The position numbers were made by a program, and so were the translations under genes. Positions 1-9,149 of a DNA stretch of 37,500 nt are shown here, in pieces (position 1 is the first letter of the stretch; each line of letters begins with the position of its first letter). The notes beneath the pieces were generated by a model. The model had not been told where the DNA came from and searched no databases. It saw only the letters and a program-made list of their open reading frames with translations. Origin of the DNA: Symbiodinium natans (taxonomy: Eukaryota; Sar; Dinophyceae; Suessiales; Symbiodiniaceae); assembly GCA_905221605.1 (NCBI GenBank), contig CAJNDS010002165.1, positions 354,583 to 392,082 of the forward strand. The letters are read 5' to 3'.

Positions 1-158
1 GATGGCCTGCGGTTGGGAACTTCGAACCCTAAACCCTCATGTGGCTGAAGAACGCAGTTCTGAAACCCTGCACCTGAAGCAACCTGCTCAACCTCAGCAG
101 GGCTCAGGGCTTACCTGCTCGCTGAGTTTTCCTAGCCTTACAGCTCCTGGAATTTCCG

Positions 159-400
159 GTGGATGGAGGAAATCTTGCACCACCGGCTTGATCTATTCCA
201 AACACGCAGTCTGACGCCAACCCCGCACCCGCTTTTCAACATTCATGATTGTCACGACAGGACGGTGCAAGATTCATGTCATTGGGCCTAACCTTGAAAG
301 CCTGCGTTTCGCCACAACGTTAAGACGGGAGGGGGGGGGGGGGGGGGGGGGGTGGGGGTGGGGGGGGGGTGGGGGGGGTGGGGGGGGGGTGGGGGGGGGT

Positions 401-443
<43 letters not shown>

Positions 444-475
444 GGGGGGGGGGTGGGGGGGGGGGTGGGGGGGGT

Positions 476-510
<35 letters not shown>

Positions 511-596
511 GGGGGGGGGGGGGGGGTGGGGGGGTGGGGGCATGGGGAAATAATAGTATGCAACCTTGAAAGTGTTGCAAGATTTCCTCCATCCAC
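159..596. repeat. Inverted-repeat-flanked poly-G element
   Basis: A perfect 21-bp inverted repeat has arms at 159-179 and 576-596; the core of the left arm reads TGGATGGAGGAAATCTTGCA. Between the arms lies a roughly 210-base poly-G tract (about 331-540) broken only by single T residues. The short string AACCTTGAAAG also occurs twice inside, near 291 and 562. The shape resembles a small non-autonomous inverted-repeat element, or a fold-back around a G-rich core. No target-site duplication is evident. The Gly-, Pro- or His-rich translations of the tract are artefacts of low complexity. Confidence 0.75.
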
Positions 597-753
597 AGTA
601 TTCCCTTCTCCCAAGAACTAACAAGAAAAAGTTGTAGGTAAACCTACTACCCATCACCAGTCATCTTTCCTCACGCTGTTAGTACCTTTTCCATCAGCTA
701 TATGAGACCGTACCATTTTGACTTAGAAACCGTACCATCATGAGTCTTTCTAC

Positions 754-819
754 GTGACAGGAACAAAAACCCCATTTAGTATCAGCATTTTGTAGGGTTT
801 TTTGGTACGTTCCTGTCAC
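754..819. repeat. Long hairpin
   Basis: GTGACAGGAAC (754-764) is perfectly complementary to GTTCCTGTCAC (809-819). The inner flanks extend the pairing imperfectly, with AAAAACCC facing GGGTTTTTT. The loop is about 30-44 bases. No gene is adjacent, so a role is not assigned. Confidence 0.6.
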
Positions 820-1129
820 TCCTTGAGACCTTGGAATCCATCCCACCTGTCAGTCTTGCCCATGAATCCGCCCTTGAGACCCAACCTCTGTTTCCAAGCC
901 ACGAAGAACCCACCCTCGGGACCCCAACCCTGTATTCTTAGTTATAACCGCCAGGCAAGTTCATGAATCTAGAGAACACTATGAATGTACTAAGTGGAGT
1001 GAATACACGAAGTCAAATACAAGGAACGCGTGATTTTGCGAAGGGAATTCCCGAACGCACTTTTACCTCTGTCTCTAGGAGTTAATCTGTTGAGTCGTGA
1101 AGGTTGCAGCCAAGATGGGAGAACGAGGG

Positions 1130-1173
1130 TGAAAAGGGCCAGATAATCAGTCCCTTAAATGGGGCCCTTTTCA
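1130..1173. repeat. Stem-loop with an 11-bp perfect stem
   Basis: TGAAAAGGGCC (1130-1140) pairs perfectly with GGCCCTTTTCA (1163-1173) around a 22-base loop. It stands in non-coding DNA with no gene on either side for more than 1 kb, so a terminator role cannot be argued. Confidence 0.5.
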
Positions 1174-1315
1174 TCTCCCTCATTCGTGCGGTAACATTAT
1201 GATCAGCACCTGAGAACAACGGCGAACCCTACCAACCCCGCAGCTCTCTTCCCTTACAACTCACGGAGCCCGAAGCCCAAAAAGCACAAACCAGCGGAAA
1301 CCCCTAAACCCCAAT

Positions 1316-1400
1316 AAACCCTGAACCCTAAACACTTACCCCTAAACCCTAACCCTAAACCCTAAACCCTAAACCGTAAACCGTAAACCGTAAACCCTAG
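1316..1400 (-). repeat. Degenerate interstitial telomeric repeat (CCCTAAA)n
   Basis: Several CCCTAAA units are interspersed with variants such as CCGTAAA and CCCCTAA. The motif matches the TTTAGGG telomere repeat of plants and dinoflagellates, read on the minus strand. The degeneracy suggests an old internal array rather than a chromosome end. Confidence 0.85.
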
Positions 1401-2519
1401 ATCCCGAAGCCGGAGCCTAAGCCCCCCTTAGCCAGAGCAGTGCTTGAAACCTTTCGAAGACATGCTGTGAATAGTTTCCTGTACAGCGAAAGTTTTCCCA
1501 AAGCACAAGCCCGAAATCCCGTAAAGATATGAGACCATCCACAGCCTTCATCGCCGGCTCCTCACACATGATTGGGAATTCCCTTATGACCCTTAAGTTT
1601 AGGGGGCCTGGGGGCCAAAGATACAAAAAAAGAATTTCAGCTGGAGAACTGGCTGAGTCTACTCAGTTTACTCTGATTTTTGTTTGCTTAAAAAAAAAGT
1701 CATTGTTGTTTGGTGCCCTGCCAAAAGAAAAGAATTTTGTAAAAAATAACCAAAAGGTATTGTCAGAAGATGTTCTGTGCAGAAAACAACTAAAAAAACT
1801 GCCTCAGATCAGCCCTTGCAGCCTGTGTTGAAATGGATCGGAAAAAAAAGAACCGTAAAATCACACGAGAAGGAAATTGCGCTATTATGCATTATATGCT
1901 GTGCTACGGACGGTGTGTAGGCATTGTGTGGGACACACACATTCAGCAGGACAGTGTCACACTAGAAGGAAAGCAGGCAGCCAGCAAATAGCAACGCAGA
2001 AATATTGAAATGCTGCTACTGTGAGTGTGAGAGTGCATAGTGCATAGGAACACCTGTGAGAGCCTGTGCCATGTGCGCATAGTGTCACAGATGTGTTGTG
2101 AGAGCACGAGATGGAATGGCTGCTGCGAGAGCAGCAGGCGAACATGACATAAACATGTGGCTGCTAAGCTTTGCATTCACCACCACAACCTGCATGGTCG
2201 CATGGCTGTTGGCATGGCTGCTCATTTGCAATGACAAAAGCAAGATGCTGCAGCTGCTGCACTACTGCAGCGCTGAATTTGCCACAGCGCTCATTGTCGC
2301 GGAAATCACCTGCAAAAGCAAAGCATTGCCGTCATGTGGACAATAGGCGGATGTCCTTTAGTACACTGGTCACAGGCCACTTGCGCCGAATCATCTTTGC
2401 AGGTAAGTCAAGATTCTGCACGTGTCCGCTGTTGCATGGCCCTCTATTCACTATTCACTTTTTTTTCCGTGTGAGGGCCAGGGCGCTGCGCACTGACATT
2501 GGCTCAGTGGCTGGCGGGG

Positions 2520-2672
2520 CTCCTTCCCTGGCTATTTGATGTTTTGGGGCGGGAGTTCTCGGGCCTCCATCCCTGGCTGTTTCTTTATCGAGGGTTCTTG
2601 GGTCTCCTTCCCTGGCTGTTTTATGCCCAGCACGGTGCGGGGTTCTTGGGTCCTCCTCCCTGGCTGTTTGAC
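2520..2672. repeat. Tandem repeat, unit about 50-60 bp
   Basis: A module containing CTTCCCTGGCTGTTT, preceded by a GGTTCTTGGGTC-like segment, recurs about four times with substitutions, near 2522, 2568, 2608 and 2657. It is a short diverged minisatellite. Its conceptual translation is repetitive only because the DNA is. Confidence 0.7.
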
Positions 2673-2833
2673 TTTCTTAACCTCCTCAGCTTTACTCCAG
2701 CTATCCCTTACACTAGCAAAGCACTCAAACTCTAAACTTTTAAACCCTAAACCCTAAACCCGCAACAGCAAGAACAACAACTGACTACGGCAAATTCTCA
2801 ACAGTAACACGGCCCGCCACCGCACGTCAACAG

Positions 2834-2908
2834 CACTACCACTACCACTGCCACTACCAATGCCAGTACCAGTACCACTACCACTGCCACTACCACTACC
2901 ACTATCAT
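2834..2908. repeat. CCACTA/CCACTG microsatellite
   Basis: Imperfect hexanucleotide repeat mixing CCACTA, CCACTG and CCAGTA units. Confidence 0.85.
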
Positions 2909-3223
2909 TGCATAACGATGATGGCAAAAACGACTGGACTCAACCACAAGGAAGCAATGACAATAAGGGAGACGGGAGACTTGCCATGCTCTCTAGCGCG
3001 GTGCGACGTGGTAGGCACTAGAACCTATAAGCAACACCATGTGGACAGCAAGAACAACCTCCAGACTTCAAACTCTGGGCCACAAACCACCGCCAGAGAA
3101 GGCAACGAAGGAGATTCATAATCCAAGTTAAATGAAGCGTCATGAGTGTCATGTGTCATGGTCTCAATTGAAGTGCTCTACCAACGACATGGGCCTGCCC
3201 AACAGCGCATGCTTCAGAGCTCT

Positions 3224-3745
3224 TCAATGACTCAGCAAGAACTTGCTGCTCATGCCATTGCATCCACAACTTGCGAAGCTTTTTCTTGTCCTGCACGCTG
3301 CACACTGCACAGATTTCCAATGTGTGGTTGCATCAAAGAAAAAGCGAAACATTTCTTGCGCTGACCCGACACGCCCCGCCTTCTCCCCCGGCTTGCCTTT
3401 CCCTTCTTGGGTTCTTTTGCGGCGGCGGCGACCACACTGTGTGTCATCAGGATGTGGCAATGGAGCTGGAGGTGGACCTGTCGAGGGACTGTCGGAGTTG
3501 GAGTCGGAGTTGGAGCTGTCATTGGCATGGGGATGGCCTGGGTGGCCTGGGCCTGGACAGCTTCTGCGTCCACCACCGGCCTGCTCATCAGGCCAAGGCT
3601 GCCCAGGCCCAGGCGCAGGCCCAGGATGCTGCTGCAAGATGATCTTGATATTGCAATTCTGGATAGCAAAACATGCCATGGCCAGGGCCAGGGATCTGGC
3701 TGGCTCAATTAGTGTTGCGCACGCACATGGGCTGACCCTTGACAC
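3224..3745 (-). CDS. Possible exon, Pro/Gly-rich and basic, unknown product
   Basis: An open frame of about 170 codons on the strand used by all stronger genes here. Part of it looks gene-like: a Pro/Gly stretch, a Ser/Asp-rich stretch, an Arg/Lys cluster and a C-terminal part with several cysteines (QCAACRTRKSFASCGC). A possible splice acceptor (TTGCAGCAG) precedes the Pro-rich part, so the first ~35 codons may be intron. An overlapping frame is also open for 152 codons, so coding status is uncertain. It could be the last exon of a small gene that starts near 4.8 kb. No family was recognised. Confidence 0.3.
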   Translation of the reverse strand: MSRVSPCACATLIEPARSLALAMACFAIQNCNIKIILQQHPGPAPGPGQPWPDEQAGGGRRSCPGPGHPGHPHANDSSNSDSNSDSPSTGPPPAPLPHPDDTQCGRRRRKRTQEGKGKPGEKAGRVGSAQEMFRFFFDATTHWKSVQCAACRTRKSFASCGCNGMSSKFLLSH

Positions 3746-4305
3746 CTGACACGACTGCGCCTAAAGGAAGCCCGGGCCACCCTGGCCCAGGATGAGAACA
3801 CCGCTCGTCCAAGATCCAACTGAAGGCAAAAGGCGTGTGTTCCAAAGCAGTGCTCAGCGCTCATTACATCAAACTCATCATCAAACATAACAGCCTTGCC
3901 TTCTTTTGGCCTGCACGCTGATAGGCCGCAGGCCTGGGCAAAGTCACAGAGTCACAACCCCTTGAGACCATCACTGCTGCTGCAGCGTTACTTAGGCAAA
4001 GGCAAAGTTCTTGCTCCACTGGACAACCATGCATTACCAGCTGTTAGCCATGCCAAAGACAATGATCAAGCGTGTCTCCATGACTGCAAAAAAAACACCC
4101 TCCCTCAACTTTTTATCTTTGGCCGCCTGCTTTCCCCGTGCAGACAGGCGCAGACAAAACTACGAACGGAGCCTTTGAACTGGATAGGCCGCGGCTGAGG
4201 CCCCCGGGGCATCAGAAGACACAGCAGAATAAGAAGCAACCCCAGGCCCTGCCCCCTGCCGGGCAATGTGAAATGGAAGTGGCTCAGGCTCGCAGCTCGA
4301 GCAGC
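3746..4305. other. Spacer with no recognised feature
   Basis: No supported exon, RNA gene or repeat was seen. If the two flanking minus-strand frames belong to one gene, this would be its intron. Confidence 0.4.
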
Positions 4306-4854
4306 TCAGGTTCGGGATGCATCATCAGAACTAGAACAAACAGAATTGGAGCTGCAGGCTGCAGGCTTGAGCGGATTGCCAACCCTTGCTACTGCTTGCT
4401 TGATCCGTTTCTCTGATCTGTACAGGATCTGCGTCAACACATTGGCACTGTCATTCAGCACGTGAGCAATCTTTGCAAGTCGGCGAGCCTTCTGCTGCAA
4501 GTGAATGACGTGGGCCTTGACTTCCATGTTGGCATCACTGGCGTCTGTACCATCAAGACTGATGTAGTCATCCACGCCCACACATGTGCTCTCTGCCGCC
4601 AAGCACATGTTGAACAATGCGTCCGTGGCCTCTGTGATTTCCTCCGCCTTCTCAGAGGCCAAACGCAGGTGCAGCTGCAACTCCATCTTGGCTGTCTCCA
4701 AATCACATTCTTCCTCCAGCTCCATGTGCTTGCGGCGGCGCAAGCCTCTCATTGCCCCAGGATTACCTGTTGCCATCATGTGCCCTCCCCTCCCACAGAC
4801 AGGAAACTTTAACTCATGAGAAGGCAGGTGTTGTTTTGCAGCTGAGATTGGCAA
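4306..4854 (-). CDS. Probable exon of a helical protein, unknown function
   Basis: The open frame spans 182 codons. The central part, after an internal Met near a basic RRRK cluster, has charge and heptad-like spacing typical of alpha-helical coding sequence (Glu/Lys/Leu-rich, few prolines). The end is Ser-rich. A plausible acceptor (GCAACAG followed by GTAATCC) lies near the start of the conserved-looking part, so the first ~30 codons may be intronic or leader. It lies about 840 bases downstream of the coiled-coil gene on the same strand and may belong to its own small gene with the 3.2-3.7 kb frame. No family was recognised. Confidence 0.45.
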   Translation of the reverse strand: MPISAAKQHLPSHELKFPVCGRGGHMMATGNPGAMRGLRRRKHMELEEECDLETAKMELQLHLRLASEKAEEITEATDALFNMCLAAESTCVGVDDYISLDGTDASDANMEVKAHVIHLQQKARRLAKIAHVLNDSANVLTQILYRSEKRIKQAVARVGNPLKPAACSSNSVCSSSDDASRT

Positions 4855-5696
4855 TTGGTTGTTGCTCGCATTTGCTGTCGCAACTACTTTTTGGCACTAA
4901 CTGACTGAAGCCATCAGCCCCACAAGTTTGGGTCCTGGGCATTGGGCATGGTCAGCGATGCACACTTCACTTGGGTTCTCACAGCCTCAAGCAGCCTGAA
5001 GTCCGGAACTGCAATCAAAACTGTCTGCACATTCTCTGTCTGAAAGCCAAGGGTGTGGCCCGGCCCATGGCGTGGCAACCTTTTGTGCCGCGCAGCACAG
5101 ACACACCTGCAATCAGGGGCGTGTGTCTCACAAAGTTAATAAACTAAAACTGGTCAAACGCGGCTCACGCATGAGCAAGCTGAAGATAATGGACGGCGGC
5201 ACAGAGCAAACTCACAACTTTTGCAAAGCCACTGCGGGCACGATTGCGGTGCATCAGCTTTGGCATCCCTGCTGTCTGCGGGTTCCATTGCTGCTTGACT
5301 TGGACGTGGAAGATGATACGCCAAGTATGCCAATAGCAACCCTGCAAATAAGTATAAACTTGTACTGTTGCATTTGCTCAGAGCTCTAGCCCCAACCCAG
5401 CAGCAATTCCCACTGACACAGCAAGGCAAGCCTGATGTGAACAAAAGACATTTGACCTTTGCAGGAGCATGGACATTTTGCAGCGCAGCTGTCTGCAGGG
5501 GGGCTTGCGTTCAGTCATTCAGGGCCTTCAGGGAGTGTGTTCAACTGCAATTCTGACCTGCGCTGCGCTGCATCGTGCTCTACCTCGAGCCTCATACCAC
5601 TCTACTGTACTCCAAAACTCAAAAAACTCAGCTCTGCTAAGCCGGGGGCCGGGACCATCGGCCCGGGACCTTTCATGACATGACGGACATGACGCA
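4855..5696. other. Intergenic spacer
   Basis: Short open frames on both strands lack a convincing composition. This is probably the 3' flank of the coiled-coil gene ending at 5697 plus the 5' flank of the next gene. Confidence 0.4.
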
Positions 5697-6863
5697 TCAT
5701 TTCCTGCTTCGCTTCTGTTTCTGATCTTCCTTACTGGGGGCCGTGGGGGCGACCTTGGCCTGGGCCTTCGCCTCCGCCGCCTCCGCCACCGAAAGAAACA
5801 GCCGCTTCTTAAGCGCCAACGACGCAGGTGTTTCTTTCTTCTCCGAATCCGTCTCCATCTTCTGCCCTGCAGCCGCTGCAGCCTCCGCCGCCTCCGCCTG
5901 CTGGGCTTCTTCCTCAGCTTGCTTCTGGAGAGCTTCCTGGTGGGTTCGCTTCTTGGCGGCCTCCTCCTCTTGTCTCTTTCGTTCTGCGTCCTCCGTAGCC
6001 TTCTTCTCAGCTTGCTTCTGGAGAGCTTCTTGGTCAGCCCTCTTCTTGTTCTCCTCTTCTTGTCTCTTTCGTTCTGTGTGCTCCGCCTCCGCAGCCATCT
6101 TCTGCCTGGCTTCCTCAGCTTGCTTCTGCCGGGCTTCTTCCTCAACTTGCTTCTGGCGGAGAGCTTCTTGGTCAGCCCTCTTCTTGGCCTCCTCTTCTTG
6201 TCTCTTTCGTTCTGTGTCCTCCGCCTCCGCAGCCATCTTCTGCCTGGCTTCCTCAGCTTGCTTCTGGTGGAGAGCTTCTTGGTCAGCCCTCTTCTTGGCC
6301 TCCTCTTCTTGTCTCTTTCGTGCTGTGTCCTCCGCCTCCGCAGCCATCTTCTGCTTGGCTTCCTCAGCTTGCTTCTGGTGGAGAGCTTCTTGGTCAGCCC
6401 TCTTCTTGGCCTCCTCTTCTTGTCTCTTTCGTTCTGTGTCCTCCGCCTCCGCAGCCATCTTCTGCCTGGCTTCCTCAGCTTGCTTCTGGTGGAGAGCTTC
6501 TTGCTCCGCCCTCTTCTTGGTCTTGGCCTCCTCTTCTTGTCTCTTTCGTTCTGCATCCTCCTCCTCCGTAGCCATCTTCTGCCTGGCTTCCTCAGCTTGC
6601 TTCTGGTGGAAAGCTTCTTGGTCAGCCCTCTTCTTGGCCTCCTCTTCCTGTCTCTTTCGTTCTGTGTCCTCCACCTCCGCAGCCATCTTCTGCCTGGCGT
6701 CCTCAGCTTGCTTCTGGAGAGCTTCTTGGTCCGCCCTCTTCTTGGCGGCCTCCTCCTCTTGTCTCTTTCGTTCTGCGTCCTCCGTAGCCTTCTTCTGCTG
6801 GGCTTCTTCCTCAGCGGCTTGCTTCTGGAGAGCTCCTTGGTCACCTTGGTCCGCACCAGAGTC
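5697..6863 (-). CDS. Last exon: tandem-repeat coiled coil (C-terminus of zinc-ribbon/cupin gene)
   Basis: The frame is open from an in-frame stop just upstream (6864-6866) down to a stop at 5697-5699. It encodes about seven to eight copies of a 37-residue unit such as AKKRADQEALHQKQAEEARQ followed by KMAAEAEDTERKRQEEE, almost entirely Glu, Lys, Gln, Arg and Ala, which predicts a long single-helix or coiled-coil rod. The last ~70 residues differ: an Ala-rich linker, a hydrophobic SLALKKRLFLSVAEA patch and a basic KQKRSRK end that could act as a nuclear signal. The same repeat begins at the end of the exon at 7625-8023, so the two exons belong to one gene. The exact splice sites between them were not resolved. 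Two other long frames overlap this stretch and are by-products of the 111-nt periodicity. Confidence 0.7.
   Translation of the reverse strand, partial: DSGADQGDQGALQKQAAEEEAQQKKATEDAERKRQEEEAAKKRADQEALQKQAEDARQKMAAEVEDTERKRQEEEAKKRADQEAFHQKQAEEARQKMATEEEDAERKRQEEEAKTKKRAEQEALHQKQAEEARQKMAAEAEDTERKRQEEEAKKRADQEALHQKQAEEAKQKMAAEAEDTARKRQEEEAKKRADQEALHQKQAEEARQKMAAEAEDTERKRQEEEAKKRADQEALRQKQVEEEARQKQAEEARQKMAAEAEHTERKRQEEENKKRADQEALQKQAEKKATEDAERKRQEEEAAKKRTHQEALQKQAEEEAQQAEAAEAAAAAGQKMETDSEKKETPASLALKKRLFLSVAEAAEAKAQAKVAPTAPSKEDQKQKRSRK
5925..6840 (-). repeat. Coding tandem repeat, unit 111 nt (37 codons)
   Basis: The segment around CTGGCTTCCTCAGCTTGCTT (plus-strand reading) recurs near 6244, 6355, 6466 and 6583. 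The 111-nt spacing becomes 117 nt where two codons (TK) are inserted. Nearly identical copies in the centre and diverged copies at both ends point to recent unequal exchange. Because the period is a multiple of three, the frame is kept. Confidence 0.85.
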
Positions 6864-7189
6864 TCAGAAGCCCTGAAGCCCTGAAGCTTCGGCCCTGTAC
6901 AGGGCCAGATGTTACACTGAGGCATTTTCTTATCCCCGAAGCTGAAGAAACCCAAGCCCCCACGCCTTTTCAAGGATGGAGCTTCTGGGCTATAGGCTAT
7001 AATGCTACCAACAAGCCCCGCAAAAACAATGGCGATATGGATGCTCCTTGTAGCTGAGCCCCAAACCTTTTAACCCTAAAACAGCCTCGAGGGCTGGCGA
7101 AGTCCAGGGCAGCAATCGCGCGATTGGTGCTCTATCCGCACAGCGCCCAGAGGCGCCTTCGTCAAGTAACGCCTGCATTCAGCGCAGTA

Positions 7190-7375
7190 CCCACGCGGTG
7201 GCGCCTTTCGGCACACAACCGCCTTGTCGGGTAGCGCCTTTCGGCACAAAACCCATTCGGTGGCGCCTTTCGGCACACTACCGCTTAGCTCTTGTCGGGC
7301 AGCGCCTTTCGGCTCAAAACCCATTCGGCGGCGCCTTTCGGCACACAACCGCTTTGATCAGGTCGCGACTTTCGG
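7190..7375 (-). repeat. Intronic minisatellite with GCGCCTTTCGGCACA core
   Basis: The core GCGCCTTTCGGCACA, or close variants, appears about six times between 7200 and 7375. Spacings are irregular (about 30-50 bases) and spacers alternate between AACCGCCTTGTCGGG-like and AAACCCATTCGG-like sequence. It lies inside the apparent intron (about 7624 to 6864) of the coiled-coil gene. Confidence 0.75.
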
Positions 7376-7624
7376 TGCAACATGCAGGGTGGCCCGGCTC
7401 GGACTGCTTCTGCTTCTCCATGATGCCGGCTTGACAGGGAAGCTCCAGAAAAAACGGAAGGGCTGAAGAAGTGAATGGCAAAACAAAGGCTCGAGCACTA
7501 CCTGGCTACCTACTGGAAGTTTTCGCCATGAAACTGAGAACCTGGTTGCAGGCTGCAGGCTGCAGGCTGCAGGTACTCCCACTGCAATCACCAACACCGA
7601 ATGGCACATGCGGCACAGAACAAT

Positions 7625-8023
7625 GGCCCTCTTCTTGGCCTCCTCTTCTTGTCTCTTTCGCTCTGCGTCCTCCGTAGCCTTCTTCTGCTGGGGATCTTCC
7701 TCAGCTTGCTTCTGGAAAGCTTCTTGGTTCACCTTCAGCTTGGCCTCCTCTTCTGCCTCTTTTTGTCTCTTTGGATCTGTGTCTGCGTCATCCACGGCAA
7801 TTAAGCCCTCGAGGATGCGGTTGAGTTCTGCAAGAGTCTTGCCCAGGATTTGCTTAGCCACAGCACGCCCCAGGTCAGCCATTCTCTGCCGCAACTGGAA
7901 ATGCAGCACTGGCATCCTGGCGCCACCCACATCCCCCTGGCCTTGCACCTGCGAGGACAGTGATGGAGCAACGCGAGCAACAGGCAACAGGATTACAAGA
8001 CTCATAAGTTTAATAACGCTCCA
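7625..8023 (-). CDS. Internal exon: end of cupin region and start of coiled coil
   Basis: The frame opens after a pyrimidine-containing acceptor (GTGTGGCAG) and starts with hydrophobic beta-like sequence (VILLPVARVAPSL) that could supply the last strands of the cupin fold in the preceding exon. It continues with a helical part (LRQRMADLGRAVAKQILGKT) and then the first coiled-coil unit (AERKRQEEEAKKRA). The open frame continues past about 7625, but the residues there (IVLCRMCHSV onward) lose all similarity to the repeat, so I place the exon end near there. A donor could not be fixed. The previous exon ends before the CAA-family satellite and the next is at 6863. Confidence 0.6.
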
Positions 8024-8097
8024 CTGCCACACACACAGTTCCACAACATGGCTCAAGACTCAAAAGCAATCACATCACATGCTGCAAGGTAGTCAAC

Positions 8098-8100
8098 GTC

Positions 8101-8149
<49 letters not shown>

Positions 8150-8830
8150 GCAACAACAACAACAACAACAACAAGAAGAAGAAGAAGAAGAAGAATAACA
8201 AGAAGAAGAACAAGAAGAAGAACAAGAAGAAGAACAAGAACAAGAACAAAGAACAAAGAACAAAGAACAAAGAACAAAGAACAAAGAACAAAGAACAAAG
8301 AACAAAGAACAAAGAACAAAGAACAAAGAACAAAGAACAAAAAACAAGGAACAAAGAACAGAACAAGGAACAAAGAACAAAGAACAAAGAACCAAGAACA
8401 AAGAACAAAGAACAAAGAACAAAGAACACAGAACACAGAACACAGAACACAGAACAAAGAACAAAGAACAAAGAACAAAGAACAAAGAACAAAGAACAAA
8501 GAACAAAGAACAAAGAACAAAGAACAAAGAACAAAGAACAAAGAACAAAGAACAAAGAAAACAACACCAAACAACAAACAACAACAAACAACAACAAACA
8601 ACAACAAACAACAGCAAACAACAACAAACAACAACAAACAACGACAAACAACAACACACAACAACACACAACAACAAACAACAACAAACAACACCAAACA
8701 ACACCAAACAACACCAAACAACACCAAACAACAACAAACAATAAACAACAAACAACAACAAACAACAACAAACAACAACAAACAACAACAAACAACAGCA
8801 AACAACAGCAACAACAGCAACAACAGCAGC

Positions 8831-8877
<47 letters not shown>

Positions 8878-8926
8878 CCACAACCACAACCACAACCACA
8901 ACCACAACCACAACAACCACAACAAC

Positions 8927-8957
<31 letters not shown>

Positions 8958-8963
8958 ACAACG

Positions 8964-9054
<91 letters not shown>

Positions 9055-9056
9055 AC
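8098..9056. repeat. Composite CAA-family satellite inside an intron
   Basis: About 960 bases of nearly pure A/C-rich repeat, organised in blocks: (CAA)n at about 8098-8172; a GAAGAA/ACAAGAAGA transition; a 7-mer (AACAAAG)n at about 8243-8558; a 10-mer (AAACAACAAC)n at about 8560-8810; (CAA)n; (CAACCA)n at about 8877-8937; and (CAA)n to about 9055. Exons lie on both sides (7625-8023 and 9150-10522), so it appears to be intronic. Read on the minus strand it is (GTT)n, and the long poly-Val, Cys and Leu frames it creates are not proteins. Confidence 0.9.
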
Positions 9057-9149
9057 ATTGACAAGTTACGTGACTTCTCAGGTGTGGCGTGGTGACATGC
9101 GCTGCGCTGCAATGCAATGCAAGGTAACGTGAATGGACTCATTGGAAAC

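Larger units (their letters stand above)
601..3223. other. Gene-free left flank
   Basis: No ORF here has the composition or length of a convincing exon. The stretch holds two hairpins, a degenerate CCCTAAA array (about 1316-1400), a roughly 55-bp tandem repeat (about 2520-2670), a two-copy CCCTAAA remnant near 2744 and a CCACTA-type microsatellite (about 2834-2908). Confidence 0.6.

Noticed and set aside
274-657. Gly-, Pro- and His-rich frames on both strands
   Set aside because: Products of the poly-G tract; no signal outside low complexity.
1130-1173. Stem-loop as a bacterial-type terminator
   Set aside because: No upstream gene and no U-run context, and the genome is eukaryotic.
5743-6884. 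Plus-strand Ser/Ala/Cys- and Leu-rich frames of 320-377 codons
   Set aside because: Antisense shadows of the coiled-coil repeat.
5528-6973. A 481-codon Arg/Lys-rich frame over the coiled-coil gene
   Set aside because: It is the shifted frame of the 111-nt repeat; the Glu/Lys/Gln frame has the composition of a genuine coiled coil and continues from an upstream exon.
8098-9056. CRISPR array
   Set aside because: The units are direct simple-sequence repeats without unique spacers.
8053-9117. Very long poly-Leu, poly-Val and poly-Cys/Phe frames
   Set aside because: They are translations of the CAA-family satellite in several frames; the only real coding here is the cupin exon, which ends before the satellite.
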